Assembly: GCA_026393075.1 (NCBI GenBank)
Contig: JAPLAW010000011.1
Coordinates: forward strand, 1 to 48,537
Direction: 5' to 3'
Origin: Actinomycetota bacterium
GTDB taxonomy: Bacteria > Actinomycetota > Actinomycetes > Nanopelagicales > Nanopelagicaceae
DNA: 48,537 nucleotides
Below, piece by piece: positions 7,215 through 17,158 of the stretch. Both the position numbers and the translations under genes were made by a program. The first letter of the stretch is position 1. Each line of letters starts with the position of its first letter. Below the pieces are notes generated by a model, which worked only from the letters and a program-made list of their open reading frames with translations, had not been told where the DNA came from and made no database searches.

Positions 7215-8873
7215 TTAACTCTTGGGCCCCATGCCAATTGTGATTGGCTTTGAAGTCTCGGCAAAGAAATCGCCACCTTTATCGTCAACCACAATGAAGG
7301 CCGGGAAATCTACAACATCGATTTTCCAAACAGCTTCCATGCCGAGTTCGGCGAAATCCAGAACTTCAACTTTCTTAATGCAATCTTGCGCAAGTCTGGC
7401 AGCAGGGCCACCGATCGAACCAAGATAGAAACCACCGTGGGTCTTACAAGAATCAGTTACTGCCTTTGAGCGATTTCCTTTAGCCAACATAATCTTTGAG
7501 CCACCGTGGCTCTGGAAATATTCAACGTAGGAATCCATGCGACCAGCAGTTGTTGGTCCGAAGGAACCAGATGCGTAACCTGCAGGAGTCTTAGCTGGGC
7601 CAGCGTAATAAACCGCGAAATCACGTAAGTAATCAGGCATAGGTGCGCCTTGATCCATCATTTCCTTGATCTTGGCATGAGCTAAGTCGCGGGCCACCAC
7701 CAAAGTGCCAGTTAGCGAAATGCGAGTCTTAAGTGGGTGCTTGGAGAGCTCGGCCAAAACGTTTGCCATTGGTTGATTCAAATTAATATTTACCACGCCA
7801 TCGTTTAGATGTTCATCGGTGGTCTCGGGCAAGAAGTGCGCTGGCTCGCGCTCTAGCTCTTCGAGGAAAATGCCATCTTTAGTGATCTTGCCTTTGGCTT
7901 GGCGGTCAGCTGAACACGAAACTGCAATCGCAATTGGCAGCGATGCACCATGGCGAGGCAGCCGAACAACGCGCACGTCGTGGCAGAAGTACTTACCACC
8001 AAATTGCGCACCGATTCCGAGGGTACGAGTTAATTCAAGAACTTGCTTCTCAAGTTCTAAGTCGCGGAAACCGTGGCCGGTAGCCGCATCGCCCTTAGTT
8101 GGCAGCGAATCTAAGTACTTAGTACTAGCCAATTTCGCAGTCTTTACAGTGTGCTCGGCGCTAGTTCCGCCGATGACAATTGCTAAGTGGTACGGCGGGC
8201 AAGCAGCTGTGCCGATTGAACGCAACTTCTCATCAAGCCAAGTCATAAATGCTTTTGGATTTAGAACCGCTTTAGTCTCTTGATAGAGGAATGATTTATT
8301 AGCGCTGCCGCCACCTTTAGCGATAAATAAGAAGTTGTATTCGTCGTAGTGCTCGCTATCGGCATAGATTTCAATCTGGGCGGGCAAGTTATTGCCAGTG
8401 TTCTTTTCATCCCAAGTGGTAACTGGGGCCAGCTGCGAATAACGCAGGTTCAAATTTGTGTAGGCATCGTAAATGCCTTTAGAAATCGCAACTTCATCTT
8501 TGCTCTGGGTCAAAACAAACTGACCTTTCTTGCCCGAAACAATTGCAGTGCCAGTGTCTTGGCACATCGGCAAAATTCCACCGGCCGAAATATTGGCATT
8601 TTTTAAAAGATCTAGCGCCACGAAGCGATCATTAGGGGAGGCTTCAGGGTCCTTCAAAATATTCGCTAGTTGCTGTAAATGTTCAGCGCGCAAGTAATGT
8701 GAAATATCGTGGATTGCGGTGCTAGTTAACTTCTCAATTGCCTCAGGTGCGATTTCGAGGAATTCAAGTTCGCCAACTTTTAAAGTGCGAACACCATCAG
8801 TTCCAAGTGAGCGATATTTGGTGGTATCTGGACCAATCGGCAACAGGTCGGAATATGTGAATTCAGGAGACAT
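7215..8873 (-). CDS. Class I iron-sulfur fumarate hydratase
   Basis: This enzyme interconverts fumarate and malate in the TCA cycle using a [4Fe-4S] cluster. The 552 residues include both domains of the single-chain class I family. Cluster cysteines are visible at Cys104 (LPMCQDTG), Cys225 (AACPPYHLA) and Cys320 ([12 protein letters not shown]); the C-terminal domain has [13 protein letters not shown] and [12 protein letters not shown]. The ATG at 8873 follows xseB by 8 bases on the same strand. In mycobacteria the fumarase of this neighbourhood is the unrelated class II FumC, so this looks like non-homologous replacement. Confidence 0.95.
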   Translation of the reverse strand: MSPEFTYSDLLPIGPDTTKYRSLGTDGVRTLKVGELEFLEIAPEAIEKLTSTAIHDISHYLRAEHLQQLANILKDPEASPNDRFVALDLLKNANISAGGILPMCQDTGTAIVSGKKGQFVLTQSKDEVAISKGIYDAYTNLNLRYSQLAPVTTWDEKNTGNNLPAQIEIYADSEHYDEYNFLFIAKGGGSANKSFLYQETKAVLNPKAFMTWLDEKLRSIGTAACPPYHLAIVIGGTSAEHTVKTAKLASTKYLDSLPTKGDAATGHGFRDLELEKQVLELTRTLGIGAQFGGKYFCHDVRVVRLPRHGASLPIAIAVSCSADRQAKGKITKDGIFLEELEREPAHFLPETTDEHLNDGVVNINLNQPMANVLAELSKHPLKTRISLTGTLVVARDLAHAKIKEMMDQGAPMPDYLRDFAVYYAGPAKTPAGYASGSFGPTTAGRMDSYVEYFQSHGGSKIMLAKGNRSKAVTDSCKTHGGFYLGSIGGPAARLAQDCIKKVEVLDFAELGMEAVWKIDVVDFPAFIVVDDKGGDFFAETSKPITIGMGPKS

Positions 8874-8881
8874 TTGCGCAC

Positions 8882-9079
8882 CTATTCGCTTGGCTTAACT
8901 GAATCTAACTTTGCCTTCGCCCCATCTAGCCATTCCTGGCAGATTTTCGCTAACTCTTCGCCGCGTTCCCATAACTTCAAGGAATCTTCGAGGGTGGCGC
9001 CACCAGTTTCTAGCGATGAAACAACCTGCGCCAGTTCATCACGCGCTGCTTCGTATGAGATCTTCTTATCTGCGGCCAT
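8882..9079 (-). CDS. xseB: Exodeoxyribonuclease VII small subunit
   Basis: XseB is the small helical subunit that binds along XseA to make the single-strand-specific exonuclease VII. The 65-residue length and pattern ([20 protein letters not shown], then [15 protein letters not shown]) are characteristic. It lies 23 bases after xseA and 8 bases before the fumarase gene on the same strand, so xseA-xseB-fumarase probably form an operon. Confidence 0.95.
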   Translation of the reverse strand: MAADKKISYEAARDELAQVVSSLETGGATLEDSLKLWERGEELAKICQEWLDGAKAKLDSVKPSE

Positions 9080-9102
9080 GGCTTAAATCTACTGCCTGCT
9101 CT

Positions 9103-10302
9103 TTAACTTGTAACCATGGCGCTGGTCTCACCTTGAGCCAGCCTAATTCGCAGCTTTTCGCCATCTTTTAGCGCAGCACTATCACGGGCAATGCTGCCAT
9201 CGCCTAATTGCACGACGGCATAGCCACGATCAAGGGTGGCTTGTGGCGAAAGCGCACGCACTCGAGCCGTAACTTGTTGCAACTCTTCTTGAGCAATTGC
9301 AAGGCGGCCTTGAAAACTACGAATTGCACGATCGCGAAGGCCAGTAATGATTTCTAACCGCGAAGTAATCATGACAGTGGGGTCACGCAACACTGGGCGA
9401 GCAGCCAAGTTGGCAATCTTCGAACTTTCGAGCTCAATCATATTTCGCATAAAGCGGCTTGCCCGATCGCGAAGTTTTTCAATCAAATCAATTTCTTCAT
9501 TAATATCTGGCACCACACGCTTTGCCGCATCAGTCGGCGTTGATGCCCGGAAGTCAGCAACTAAATCAAGTAGCGGCGAATCTTTTTCGTGGCCAATAGC
9601 GCTAACAATTGGCGTGCTGCACTGAGCCGCTAAGCGAACTAAACCTTCATCGCTAAAAGGCAAGAGATCTTCAAAGGATCCGCCACCGCGAGTAATGATG
9701 ATGACATCAACATCGGCTAGCGCTTCGAGTTCGGCTAACGCAGCCGATACTTCACTAACGGCTGCTGCGCCTTGCACAGTTACTTCGCGAATTTCAAATT
9801 GCACAGCTGGCCAACGACGTTTGGCATTTTCAACTACATCGCGTTCGGCATCAGTATTGCGACCACAGATCAAACCAATTTTGCGCGGCAACAATGGCAA
9901 CGCAACTTTGTTTTCTGAATCAAATAAACCTTCAGCGGCCAACATAGTTTTGAGTGCTTCAAGACGCGCTAATAATTCACCAACGCCCACTTGGCGAATC
10001 TCGCGGGCCGATAACGTGTAAGAACCATTCTTGGTATACCAAGAGCCTTTGGCGTAAAGCACAACGCGAGCATTTGCTGGCAGTGGTGCAACGCTGGCTA
10101 ATACCGATTTGTGACACATTACTGAAAGGCTCATATCAACGCTGGAATCACGCAGGCGAAGAAAAGCCATGCCGCCGCTGCGTTCATTGAGTTCGGCGAT
10201 CTCGCCTTCGATCCAGATTGGCCCTAACCGATCGAGATATTCCTTGATCGCTTCAGTGACGGCGCGTACTGGCGCGGGGGATTCACTTGAAGTTTCGAGC
10301 AT
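9103..10302 (-). CDS. xseA: Exodeoxyribonuclease VII large subunit
   Basis: XseA is the catalytic subunit of exonuclease VII, degrading single-stranded DNA in repair. The 399-residue protein begins with an OB-fold ([18 protein letters not shown], about residues 28-100), followed by the catalytic domain with [34 protein letters not shown] and [15 protein letters not shown], then a coiled-coil C-terminus with the final [12 protein letters not shown] strand. Length is at the lower end of the usual range. It starts at 10302, 26 bases from the divergent ispH gene; in mycobacteria xseAB is likewise near ispH. Confidence 0.96.
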   Translation of the reverse strand: MLETSSESPAPVRAVTEAIKEYLDRLGPIWIEGEIAELNERSGGMAFLRLRDSSVDMSLSVMCHKSVLASVAPLPANARVVLYAKGSWYTKNGSYTLSAREIRQVGVGELLARLEALKTMLAAEGLFDSENKVALPLLPRKIGLICGRNTDAERDVVENAKRRWPAVQFEIREVTVQGAAAVSEVSAALAELEALADVDVIIITRGGGSFEDLLPFSDEGLVRLAAQCSTPIVSAIGHEKDSPLLDLVADFRASTPTDAAKRVVPDINEEIDLIEKLRDRASRFMRNMIELESSKIANLAARPVLRDPTVMITSRLEIITGLRDRAIRSFQGRLAIAQEELQQVTARVRALSPQATLDRGYAVVQLGDGSIARDSAALKDGEKLRIRLAQGETSAMVTS

Positions 10303-10328
10303 GGATTGATCCTAATAGACTAAGCGAC

Positions 10329-11282
10329 ATGAGTAAGCGGATCCTCTTAGCTGCGCCACGCGGATATTGCGCCGGCGTTGACCGCGCCGTGATCACTGTT
10401 GAGAAAGCACTCGAGCTCTACGGTGCTCCGGTTTACGTGCGCAAGCAAATCGTTCACAACAAGCATGTAGTTGCAACCCTCGAAGCTCGCGGCGCCATCT
10501 TTGTAGATCAAACTGATGAAGTACCAGAAGGTAAGATCGTAGTTTTCTCAGCTCACGGAGTTTCACCAGCAGTTCACGAAGAAGCGGTAAACCGCAATCT
10601 AAAAACAATTGATGCTACGTGCCCACTAGTTACCAAAGTTCACCACGAGGCGCGACGTTTTGCTGCTGAAGAACTCGAGATTTTATTTATTGGCCACGAA
10701 GGCCATGAAGAAGTTGAAGGCACCATGGGCGAAGCAGTCGGCAAAGTTAAGTTAGTCGATGGGCTTGATTCTGCCCGCACCGTGCAACCAACCCCAGGTA
10801 AGAAGTTAGCTTGGCTATCGCAAACAACTCTTAGCGTTGATGAAGCACTGGAATCAGTTGCGATTCTAAAAGAGCGTTTTCCGGATATTCAAGATCCACC
10901 TTCTGATGACATTTGCTACGCAACCACTAATCGCCAAGATGCCATCAAAGTCATTGCCCCACAAGCAGATTTGGTAATTGTCGTTGGTTCAACCAACTCA
11001 TCTAACTCAGTACGCTTGGTTGAAGTGGCTAAGGAATATGGCACACCGCAGGCTTACTTGATTGATTATGCCGCTGAAGCAAAAGAAGAATGGCTAACTG
11101 GCGTTGAAACTATTGGTGTTACAAGTGGCGCTTCAGTCCCTGAAATCTTGGTCGATGATTTACTAAAGTGGCTAGCAGAGCGCGGTTTCGGCGAAGTAGA
11201 AACAGTTACCGCTGCGCAAGAATCGCTGCTCTTCGCGCTGCCTCCAGAACTTCGTAAAGATCTAAAGGCAGCTGCTCAGTAA
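10329..11282 (+). CDS. ispH: 4-Hydroxy-3-methylbut-2-enyl diphosphate reductase
   Basis: IspH (LytB) makes IPP and DMAPP in the last step of the MEP isoprenoid pathway with a [4Fe-4S] cluster. The three ligand cysteines are seen in [11 protein letters not shown] (Cys13), [12 protein letters not shown] and [11 protein letters not shown], and VGSTNSSNS binds substrate phosphate. The ATG at 10329 gives 317 residues starting [10 protein letters not shown], the usual N-terminus; the frame is open further upstream into the xseA promoter but those codons are not family-like. The gene supplies precursors for the cis-prenyltransferase at 4107. Confidence 0.97.
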   Translation: MSKRILLAAPRGYCAGVDRAVITVEKALELYGAPVYVRKQIVHNKHVVATLEARGAIFVDQTDEVPEGKIVVFSAHGVSPAVHEEAVNRNLKTIDATCPLVTKVHHEARRFAAEELEILFIGHEGHEEVEGTMGEAVGKVKLVDGLDSARTVQPTPGKKLAWLSQTTLSVDEALESVAILKERFPDIQDPPSDDICYATTNRQDAIKVIAPQADLVIVVGSTNSSNSVRLVEVAKEYGTPQAYLIDYAAEAKEEWLTGVETIGVTSGASVPEILVDDLLKWLAERGFGEVETVTAAQESLLFALPPELRKDLKAAAQ

Positions 11283-11283
11283 T

Positions 11284-11697
11284 TTATTCAGCGCGCTGGC
11301 GTTTTTGTGCTTTGGCGCGACGATCAAAGTAGAAATACCAAGCGTAGGCAGCTGAGATCAACAAGAACGGCGCCTGGCTAGCCAGGGATGCCAAGAAATC
11401 AATGCCTAAGCGAGTGATCGATAGCCCACTTCTGGTAAGTAGCTCAATAAATGCAAGGGAAGCGAAAGCAAGTGGTGGGTTAACGGCTGCCACATAGCTA
11501 GTGCCATTGCGACCATATTGAACACCGCCGAAAGTCACCAACATGATTACTAAGCCTGTGACGATTCCAAAACCATTGCGTACTAATAGTTCAAGGTAAG
11601 AGAAGATGCCGATAAAGAAGAACTGCAGAACGATGATGCCCTCTTTTTTAAGGCCAGGCCCGCTGATTGCAATCTTACGTGCAGCAGTTGTGCTCAT
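11284..11697 (-). CDS. DUF6542-type four-helix membrane protein
   Basis: The 137-residue product has about four hydrophobic segments and a basic C-terminus (DRRAKAQKRQRAE). The conserved-looking stretch YVAAVNPPLAFASLAF corresponds to the PPL motif of the actinobacterial DUF6542 family (Rv1111c in M. tuberculosis), which also lies between ispH and ychF. Function is unknown. Its start shares one base with the end of rmuC, so translation is coupled. It ends two bases from the convergent ispH gene. Confidence 0.65.
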   Translation of the reverse strand: MSTTAARKIAISGPGLKKEGIIVLQFFFIGIFSYLELLVRNGFGIVTGLVIMLVTFGGVQYGRNGTSYVAAVNPPLAFASLAFIELLTRSGLSITRLGIDFLASLASQAPFLLISAAYAWYFYFDRRAKAQKRQRAE

Positions 11698-12878
11698 TAT
11701 TTCTCATCCTCTTCAGCATCGATGTAATCAATTTCAAGGGCCGCAGATTTAATCGCGCGAACTTCGTCATCGACATCACTTAACGGCGCTAGTTTATTGG
11801 CTCCGGTGCTTACGCCCAGGTTCACCATGCTGCGAGCTGGCCTTAAAAGCGAGGTCTCGGCAGTTTGTACTACATCGTTAAAGCCGCGTTCTACCGACTT
11901 AATGCGATCACCTAGCGTTGCAAGCTTTGAATGCAGTGAGCCAACGCGCTTTAGCAGCTCTGAAGCATGGCCTTGAATCGCAACTGCGTTATCAGCTAGA
12001 TCTTGGCGACCAAAGGCATAAGCCACAGTGCGCAGTAGCGCCAACATATTTGTAGGAGTTGCAATGGTTACATTCTTGGCGAAAGCCTTTTCTAACAACA
12101 TTGGATCAACGCGCAATGACTCAGACAAGATTGATTCAAACGGTGCGAATAGCACAACGAAATCAGGGGAGAAGGTAACGCCTTGATAATCACGCTTTGC
12201 TAGTGCTTCGACATGCTTTAACAAATCCTTAGCATGCTGTTGCATAAGTGAATCGCGAGTTTCTTCGTCATCGGCATCGATGGCCTCTAAGAAGCGAGTA
12301 AATGGAAACTTTGAATCAATAAAGATGCGAGAGCCACCAGGGATAGCAATTTGAATATCGGGGCGAGAGATTTCATCGTTGCCACGATCTGAACTTTGCT
12401 TTTCAAAGTGAATGCCTTCGATGAGCCCTGCATTTTCTAGCAACATTTCTAGTTGCACTTCACCGAAGCGACCGCGTGTTTGAGAACTAGATAGTGCGCC
12501 AGCTAATTTGGTGGCTTGCTCGAGTAAATTCTGATTACCAACTTGCATTGATTCGATCTGAGTTTTAATGGCAGATTCGGCAGCAGCGCGCTTTGTCTCG
12601 GCATCGGCAGTTTGGGTTGAAAGTGAATTCATACGGGTCTTCACATCATCGAGTGCTTGATTTAGCGCAGCACTCGAAGTGTTCTGGGTATTCATGGTTG
12701 CGATTTGCTGCGTTAAATTCGCAACCAGCGCCTTTGCCCCGGCAAGTTCGGCAGCGATGGCAGCCGAAGCTGAATCACCATGTGCCTGATCTGCCTTGTT
12801 TTTAAGGCTGGCAATGAAGAAACCAAGGGCTAAACCGATGGCTAAACCTGTTAGAAGAACCACTACTGATGCTGACAT
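11697..12878 (-). CDS. rmuC: DNA recombination protein RmuC
   Basis: RmuC proteins limit DNA inversions and are nuclease-fold proteins anchored in the membrane. The sequence has an N-terminal helix (VVLLTGLAIGLALGFFIA), a long coiled coil (about residues 30-130), then the RmuC domain: QTRGRFGEVQLEMLLENAGL, FIDSKFPFTRFLEAI, VTFSPDFVVLFAPFES, and the late helix block around YAFGRQDLADNA. The 393-residue length is normal. The gene is divergent from ychF with about 50 bases between them, and ends overlapping the DUF6542 gene. Confidence 0.93.
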   Translation of the reverse strand: MSASVVVLLTGLAIGLALGFFIASLKNKADQAHGDSASAAIAAELAGAKALVANLTQQIATMNTQNTSSAALNQALDDVKTRMNSLSTQTADAETKRAAAESAIKTQIESMQVGNQNLLEQATKLAGALSSSQTRGRFGEVQLEMLLENAGLIEGIHFEKQSSDRGNDEISRPDIQIAIPGGSRIFIDSKFPFTRFLEAIDADDEETRDSLMQQHAKDLLKHVEALAKRDYQGVTFSPDFVVLFAPFESILSESLRVDPMLLEKAFAKNVTIATPTNMLALLRTVAYAFGRQDLADNAVAIQGHASELLKRVGSLHSKLATLGDRIKSVERGFNDVVQTAETSLLRPARSMVNLGVSTGANKLAPLSDVDDEVRAIKSAALEIDYIDAEEDEK

Positions 12879-12929
12879 AGCCGTATCGTGGCAGGAAGCA
12901 CTGACATACTCGCGTAGGCTCTACTCCTC

Positions 12930-14003
12930 GTGAGCCTCTCAATTGGAATCGTCGGTCTGCCAAACGTGGGAAAGTCGACCCTTTTTAATGCCCTCACCAA
13001 AAACAACGTTCTAGCCGCCAATTATCCCTTTGCCACGATCGAGCCAAACGTCGGTGTCGTGGGTGTGCCAGATGAGCGCCTAGCTAAATTGGCTGAAATC
13101 TTCGGTTCCGAAAAGATCTTGCCAGCAGTTGTCTCATTTGTTGATATTGCCGGCATCGTTAAGGGCGCTTCTGAAGGCGCGGGCTTGGGCAATAAGTTCC
13201 TGACCAATATTCGCGATACCGATGCGATCTGCCAGGTAATTCGTGTTTTCACCGATGGCGATGTTGTACACGTCGATGGTCGCGTTGATCCAGCGAGTGA
13301 CATGGAAACTATTAACACCGAATTAGCACTGGCCGACTTACAAACTATTGAAAAAGCTTTGCCCCGGTTAGAGAAAGAAGTTCGCTTAGCCAAAGACAAG
13401 CAAACTGTTCTAGATGCCGCGATCGCTGCAAATGAATGGTTGCAATCAGGTAAGCCACTTTCGCAGAGCAAAATTGATTTAACTGAAATTGCCGAACTGC
13501 ATCTGTTAACCGCTAAACCATTCTTATATGTTTTCAACGTTGATGCAGCTTAATTAAATGATGCTGACTTGCGCAAGAAGTTACAAGATCTAGTAACACC
13601 AGCCGAAGCAATTTTCCTTGATGCTAAGACTGAAGCTGAACTCGCTGAACTAAGCGATGAAGATGCCCTCGAATTGTTGCAATCAATTGGTTTGAAAGAA
13701 CCAGGTCTTGCGACTTTAGCCCATGTCGGGTTTACAACTTTAGGACTGCAGACTTATTTAACTGCTGGCCCTAAAGAAGCACGTGCATGGACAATTCATA
13801 AAGGTGACACCGCACCCATGGCCGCTGGTGTTATTCATACCGATTTCCAAAAGGGATTTATTAAAGCCGAAATCGTCGGTTTTGCAGATCTCGTTGCAGC
13901 AGGATCCATGGCTGAAGCGAAAGCTAAAGGCAAAGTACGCATGGAAGGCAAGGAATATGTAATGGCCGACGGAGATGTAGTGGAGTTCAGATTCAATGTC
14001 TAG
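12930..14003 (+). pseudogene. ychF: ychF (OLA1-type P-loop NTPase) interrupted by an in-frame stop
   Basis: YchF is a universally conserved ATPase that binds ribosomes. From the GTG at 12930 the frame encodes G1 GLPNVGKSTLFNAL, the switch region NYPFATIEPNVGVV and G3 VDIAGIVKGASEGAGLGNKF, then meets TAA at 13551-13553 after 207 codons. The same frame continues without gap to 14003 with the normal C-terminal TGS-like domain (PKEARAWTIHKG, GVIHTDFQKGFIKAE). Without the stop the product would be 358 residues, the standard length. The stop sits where relatives have Glu (context FNVDEAEL), so one GAA-to-TAA change explains it. Either a true nonsense mutation or a sequence error. The end overlaps typA by 8 bases. 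Confidence 0.9.
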
Positions 14004-15912
14004 CAAACCAATTTCAATAAAGCGCCAAGCACACCTAAAAGACCTGCCAATTAAGAAGCGCGAAGACCTGCGCAACGTGGCGATCATCGCGCACGTTGAC
14101 CATGGCAAGACCACGCTCGTTGATGCCATGTTGTGGCAATCAGGTGCTTTCGCTGCCCACAAGGTGCAGGGCGAAGGTCAAGATCGCATGATGGATTCAA
14201 TGGATCTAGAACGCGAAAAGGGCATCACGATTCTTGCGAAGAACACAGCGGTAAAGCGCGGCGCAACAATTGTTAACATCATTGATACTCCAGGCCACGC
14301 AGATTTCGGTGGCGAAGTTGAACGCGGTCTCGAAATGGTTGACGGCGTTATCTTGTTAGTGGATGCCTCTGAAGGTCCACTGCCACAAACACGTTTCGTT
14401 TTACGTAAAGCGCTAGAAAAGAATCTGCCCGTTATTTTGTTGATCAACAAAGTTGACCGTCCCGATTCACGTATCGCCGAAGTTGTTGACGAGGCATACG
14501 AACTTTTCCTTGATCTTGGTGCTAACGAAGAACAAATTGAATTCCCAGTTGTTTACGCATCAGCTAAAGCAGGTCGCGCATCACTTACTCGTCCAGCCGA
14601 TGGCGGAATGCCAGAAGAAACAAACCTCGACGTTCTCTTCGACACCATCTTCTCGGCAATTCCAGCACCTGAATATCATGAAGGTGCACCGCTACAAGCA
14701 CACGTTACAAACCTTGACTCATCTCCATTCTTGGGTCGTCTGGCACTATGTCGCGTCCGGGAAGGTGTTATTAAAAAGGGTCAAACTGTTACTTGGATTA
14801 AGACAGATGGCACAACAGAGCGCGTAAAGATTTCAGAGCTACTAATTACTGAAGCGCTAGAGCGCGTACCAACCCTTGAAGCGCACCCTGGCGACATCAT
14901 TGCCGTTGCTGGTATCGACACCATTACCTTGGGTGAGACGCTGGCTGATAATGAAAGTCCACATGCGCTGCCTTTGATCATCGTTGATGAACCATCAATT
15001 TCGATGACTATTGGTATCAATACTTCACCGCTAGCGGGCAAGAGCGGCAAACTGCTTACTGCGCGCCAAGTTAAGGGAAGACTGGACGCCGAGCTTGTAG
15101 GTAACGTTTCATTGCGCGTTCTAAATACCGATCGTCCAGATACCTGGGAAGTTCAAGGTCGTGGCGAACTTCAGCTAGCTGTTCTAGTTGAAATCATGAA
15201 GCGCGAAGGTTTCGAACTAACTGTTGGTAAGCCACAAGTAGTTATCAAGAAGATCGATGGCAAGATTCACGAACCGATGGAGCGTTTAACAATTGATGCA
15301 CCTGAAGAATATCTCGGCGTGCTTACTCAGTTGATGGCGCTTCGCAAGGGTCGCATGGAGCAAATGGTTAACCATGGCACTGGCTGGATCCGCCTTGATT
15401 ACAAAGTTCCTTCACGTGGCTTGATTGGTTTCCGCACCGAGTTCTTAACTGAAACTCGCGGCACCGGTTTACTACACCACGTCTTTGATGGTTACGAGCC
15501 TTGGTTCGGAGATATTCGTACTCGTGCAACTGGTTCTCTTGTTTCAGACCGCATGGGCACCGTTACTTCATACGCACTTTACGGTACCCAAGATCGCGGA
15601 ACTATTTTCGTTGAACCTGGTGATGAAGTTTACGAAGGCATGGTTATCGGTGAGAACTCACGCAACGATGACATGGACGTTAACTGTGTTCGCGAAAAGA
15701 AACTTACTAACATGCGTGCTTCAGGTACTGATGAATCAGAGCGTTTGATTCCACCTAAGAAGCTAAACATGGAAGGTGCTCTCGAATTCTGTCGCGAAGA
15801 TGAATGCGTTGAAGTTACTCCAGCAGTTGTTCGTATTCGTAAAGTTGTCCTTGATCAAGCAGAACGTGGTCGCATGACCTCACGTCAGAAAAAGGCTAAT
15901 CTAAACGTTTAA
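13996..15912 (+). CDS. typA: Ribosome-associated GTPase TypA/BipA
   Basis: TypA is a translational GTPase related to EF-G that aids 50S assembly, particularly in stress or cold. The 638 residues show G1 AHVDHGKTTLVDAML, switch I EREKGITI, G3 DTPGHADFGGEVERG and G4 NKVDRPD, then domains II, III, V and the TypA C-terminal domain (GTGWIRLDYKVPSRGLIGFR, QDRGTIFVEPGDEVYEGM). The start chosen is the ATG at 13996 overlapping ychF. It is slightly longer than usual at the N-terminus (basic, about 25 residues before the G domain). A strong hairpin terminator follows at 15976. Confidence 0.97.
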   Translation: MSSKPISIKRQAHLKDLPIKKREDLRNVAIIAHVDHGKTTLVDAMLWQSGAFAAHKVQGEGQDRMMDSMDLEREKGITILAKNTAVKRGATIVNIIDTPGHADFGGEVERGLEMVDGVILLVDASEGPLPQTRFVLRKALEKNLPVILLINKVDRPDSRIAEVVDEAYELFLDLGANEEQIEFPVVYASAKAGRASLTRPADGGMPEETNLDVLFDTIFSAIPAPEYHEGAPLQAHVTNLDSSPFLGRLALCRVREGVIKKGQTVTWIKTDGTTERVKISELLITEALERVPTLEAHPGDIIAVAGIDTITLGETLADNESPHALPLIIVDEPSISMTIGINTSPLAGKSGKLLTARQVKGRLDAELVGNVSLRVLNTDRPDTWEVQGRGELQLAVLVEIMKREGFELTVGKPQVVIKKIDGKIHEPMERLTIDAPEEYLGVLTQLMALRKGRMEQMVNHGTGWIRLDYKVPSRGLIGFRTEFLTETRGTGLLHHVFDGYEPWFGDIRTRATGSLVSDRMGTVTSYALYGTQDRGTIFVEPGDEVYEGMVIGENSRNDDMDVNCVREKKLTNMRASGTDESERLIPPKKLNMEGALEFCREDECVEVTPAVVRIRKVVLDQAERGRMTSRQKKANLNV

Positions 15913-15975
15913 GTTTTAACTGCGCTGAAACCCTTGATTTACCAAACCATTGATTTACAAGGGCGACACGCCGCC

Positions 15976-15999
15976 AAGGCCCCCTTCACCGGGGGCTTT
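15976..15999 (+). terminator. Rho-independent terminator after typA
   Basis: GCCCCC at 15979-15984 pairs with GGGGGC at 15991-15996 around a 6-base loop; flanking AAG/TTT extends the stem to nine pairs. The T run is short (three bases), so efficiency is uncertain, but the position 60 bases after the typA stop fits. Confidence 0.7.
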
Positions 16000-16013
16000 G
16001 TCAGTGGTGCCCG

Positions 16014-16078
16014 CTTTACTCATCACATCGCAACCACTTAACAAGAGTTAAGCACTGCGAAACAACTAATGAGTAAAG
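16014..16078 (+). promoter_or_regulatory. Nested hairpin covering the ribosome site of the phage-like operon
   Basis: Three perfect inverted repeats nest: CTTTACTCAT (16014-16023) with ATGAGTAAAG (16069-16078), TCGCA (16028-16032) with TGCGA (16056-16060), and CTTAAC (16037-16042) with GTTAAG (16047-16052). The outer 3' arm overlaps the ribosome site AAAGGTGG at 16075-16082, a few bases before the ATG at 16088. In RNA this would hide the ribosome site; as DNA the outer repeat could be an operator. Confidence 0.6.
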
Positions 16079-16087
16079 GTGGACCAA

Positions 16088-16579
16088 ATGAATCTAAAAG
16101 AGTTAGCGCTTCAGTTATCAGCAATCACAGTTATTGCAAATGCTGCCAAAGAAACTAAAGATCGTCTGCGTCGTGAATTTGCCGATGCCCTCGACGCCGT
16201 TGGTGCAGATTCAGTCAAGGCAAACCTCGACGGCGAAGAAATCGCCAAAGTCTCATTAGTTACCCCAAAGGCATCTCCGGAAGTAATCAACGAGCATGCA
16301 TTCACCGAATGGGTGCGCGCCAATTACGAGACTGAGATTGTTCAATCCGTCCGCGAATCTTTCCGCAAGAAAATTCTCGATGATCTTAAGAACGTAAATG
16401 GCGACGCAATCCATCTCGAAACTGGCGAAGTTCTCGATTTCATCGCCTTTAATTCGCGCGATTCATATATCTCAACCCGTTTTACTGAAACTGGTCGCGA
16501 ACTAATTACCGATGCTTTCCGGGCCGGCACACTAAACCCAGGTGAAGTAATCGCTAACGAATTAATTGCGGCGGCTTAA
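16088..16579 (+). CDS. Phage-like protein of unknown function (163 residues)
   Basis: A soluble, acidic, largely helical protein without signal peptide or membrane segment. The N-terminal half is a helix pair (LSAITVIANAAKETKDRLRREFADAL) and the C-terminal end reads GRELITDAFRAGTLNPGEVIANELI. I recall similar small proteins beside recombination genes in actinophages but cannot name a family. The ATG at 16088 is preferred over GTG 16079 because AAAGGTGG lies just upstream of it. It is followed after 3 bases by the next gene, so the pair is one transcription unit, preceded by a nested hairpin and isolated from typA by a terminator. Confidence 0.75.
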   Translation: MNLKELALQLSAITVIANAAKETKDRLRREFADALDAVGADSVKANLDGEEIAKVSLVTPKASPEVINEHAFTEWVRANYETEIVQSVRESFRKKILDDLKNVNGDAIHLETGEVLDFIAFNSRDSYISTRFTETGRELITDAFRAGTLNPGEVIANELIAAA

Positions 16580-16582
16580 TCC

Positions 16583-17158
16583 ATGAGCTACTTCAATATC
16601 GATCTTTACGAGCCGGTTGAAAACCGCATTCAGGCATTCTGGAAAAAATTCCCCGATGGTCGCATCATTACTGATCTGCAACGCACCGAACGTACTGATG
16701 GTCGCGTGGAATGGGTTTGTCGTACTGAGGCATTTACCAACCGCGAAGATGGCCGCCCACAAGCAACCGGCTTTGCTACAGAGATCGAAGGCAGCAGCGT
16801 CATTAACCGCGCTAATGCCAGCGAGAACTGCGAAACCTCAAGTATTGGCCGTTGCCTAGCTAACTTGGGCTTTGCCGCTAAAGGTAAGCGCCCTAGCCGC
16901 GAAGAGATGGAAAAAGTAGCGCGGGCCAATCAAAATAACCGGGCTAAAGCACCTAAGAAGAACTTAGCTGAAGGAGATCTAGAGCGCTTGCTCGAAGGTT
17001 TATCTGCTTGTAATTCACTGGCCGACTTAAATGCCTGGTCGGGCAAAGCGGCTACCTTTGCAATTCCTGATGAGAAGCGCCTTGAACTATTTTCAATCTT
17101 TAAAGTTCAACGTGAATCACTAACTCATAGCCAGAGCAAGATTGCCGAAGTTGCCTAA
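16583..17158 (+). CDS. Phage-like putative single-strand DNA annealing or recombination protein
   Basis: The 191-residue protein has an N-terminal mixed domain (RIQAFWKKFPDGRIITDLQRT, then VEWVCRTEAF) leading to NASENCETSSIGRCLANLGF and AAKGKRPSREEMEKV. This layout, a beta-sheet followed by a helix with SxxGR-LA, resembles small annealing-type (ERF/Rad52-like) or associated proteins of actinophages; that is recollection, not proof. The C-terminal third is a small helical domain after a Lys/Ala linker. Start ATG 16583 follows the upstream stop by 3 bases with no separate ribosome site, suggesting coupling. Its stop overlaps the end of the convergent nuclease gene by 4 bases. Confidence 0.55.
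   Translation: MSYFNIDLYEPVENRIQAFWKKFPDGRIITDLQRTERTDGRVEWVCRTEAFTNREDGRPQATGFATEIEGSSVINRANASENCETSSIGRCLANLGFAAKGKRPSREEMEKVARANQNNRAKAPKKNLAEGDLERLLEGLSACNSLADLNAWSGKAATFAIPDEKRLELFSIFKVQRESLTHSQSKIAEVA

Noticed and set aside
7819-8283. 154-codon plus-strand ORF
   Set aside because: Antisense shadow of the fumarase gene, with no family features.
16014-17158. Prophage or integrated element
   Set aside because: Only two phage-like genes are present, without integrase, attachment repeats or structural genes.
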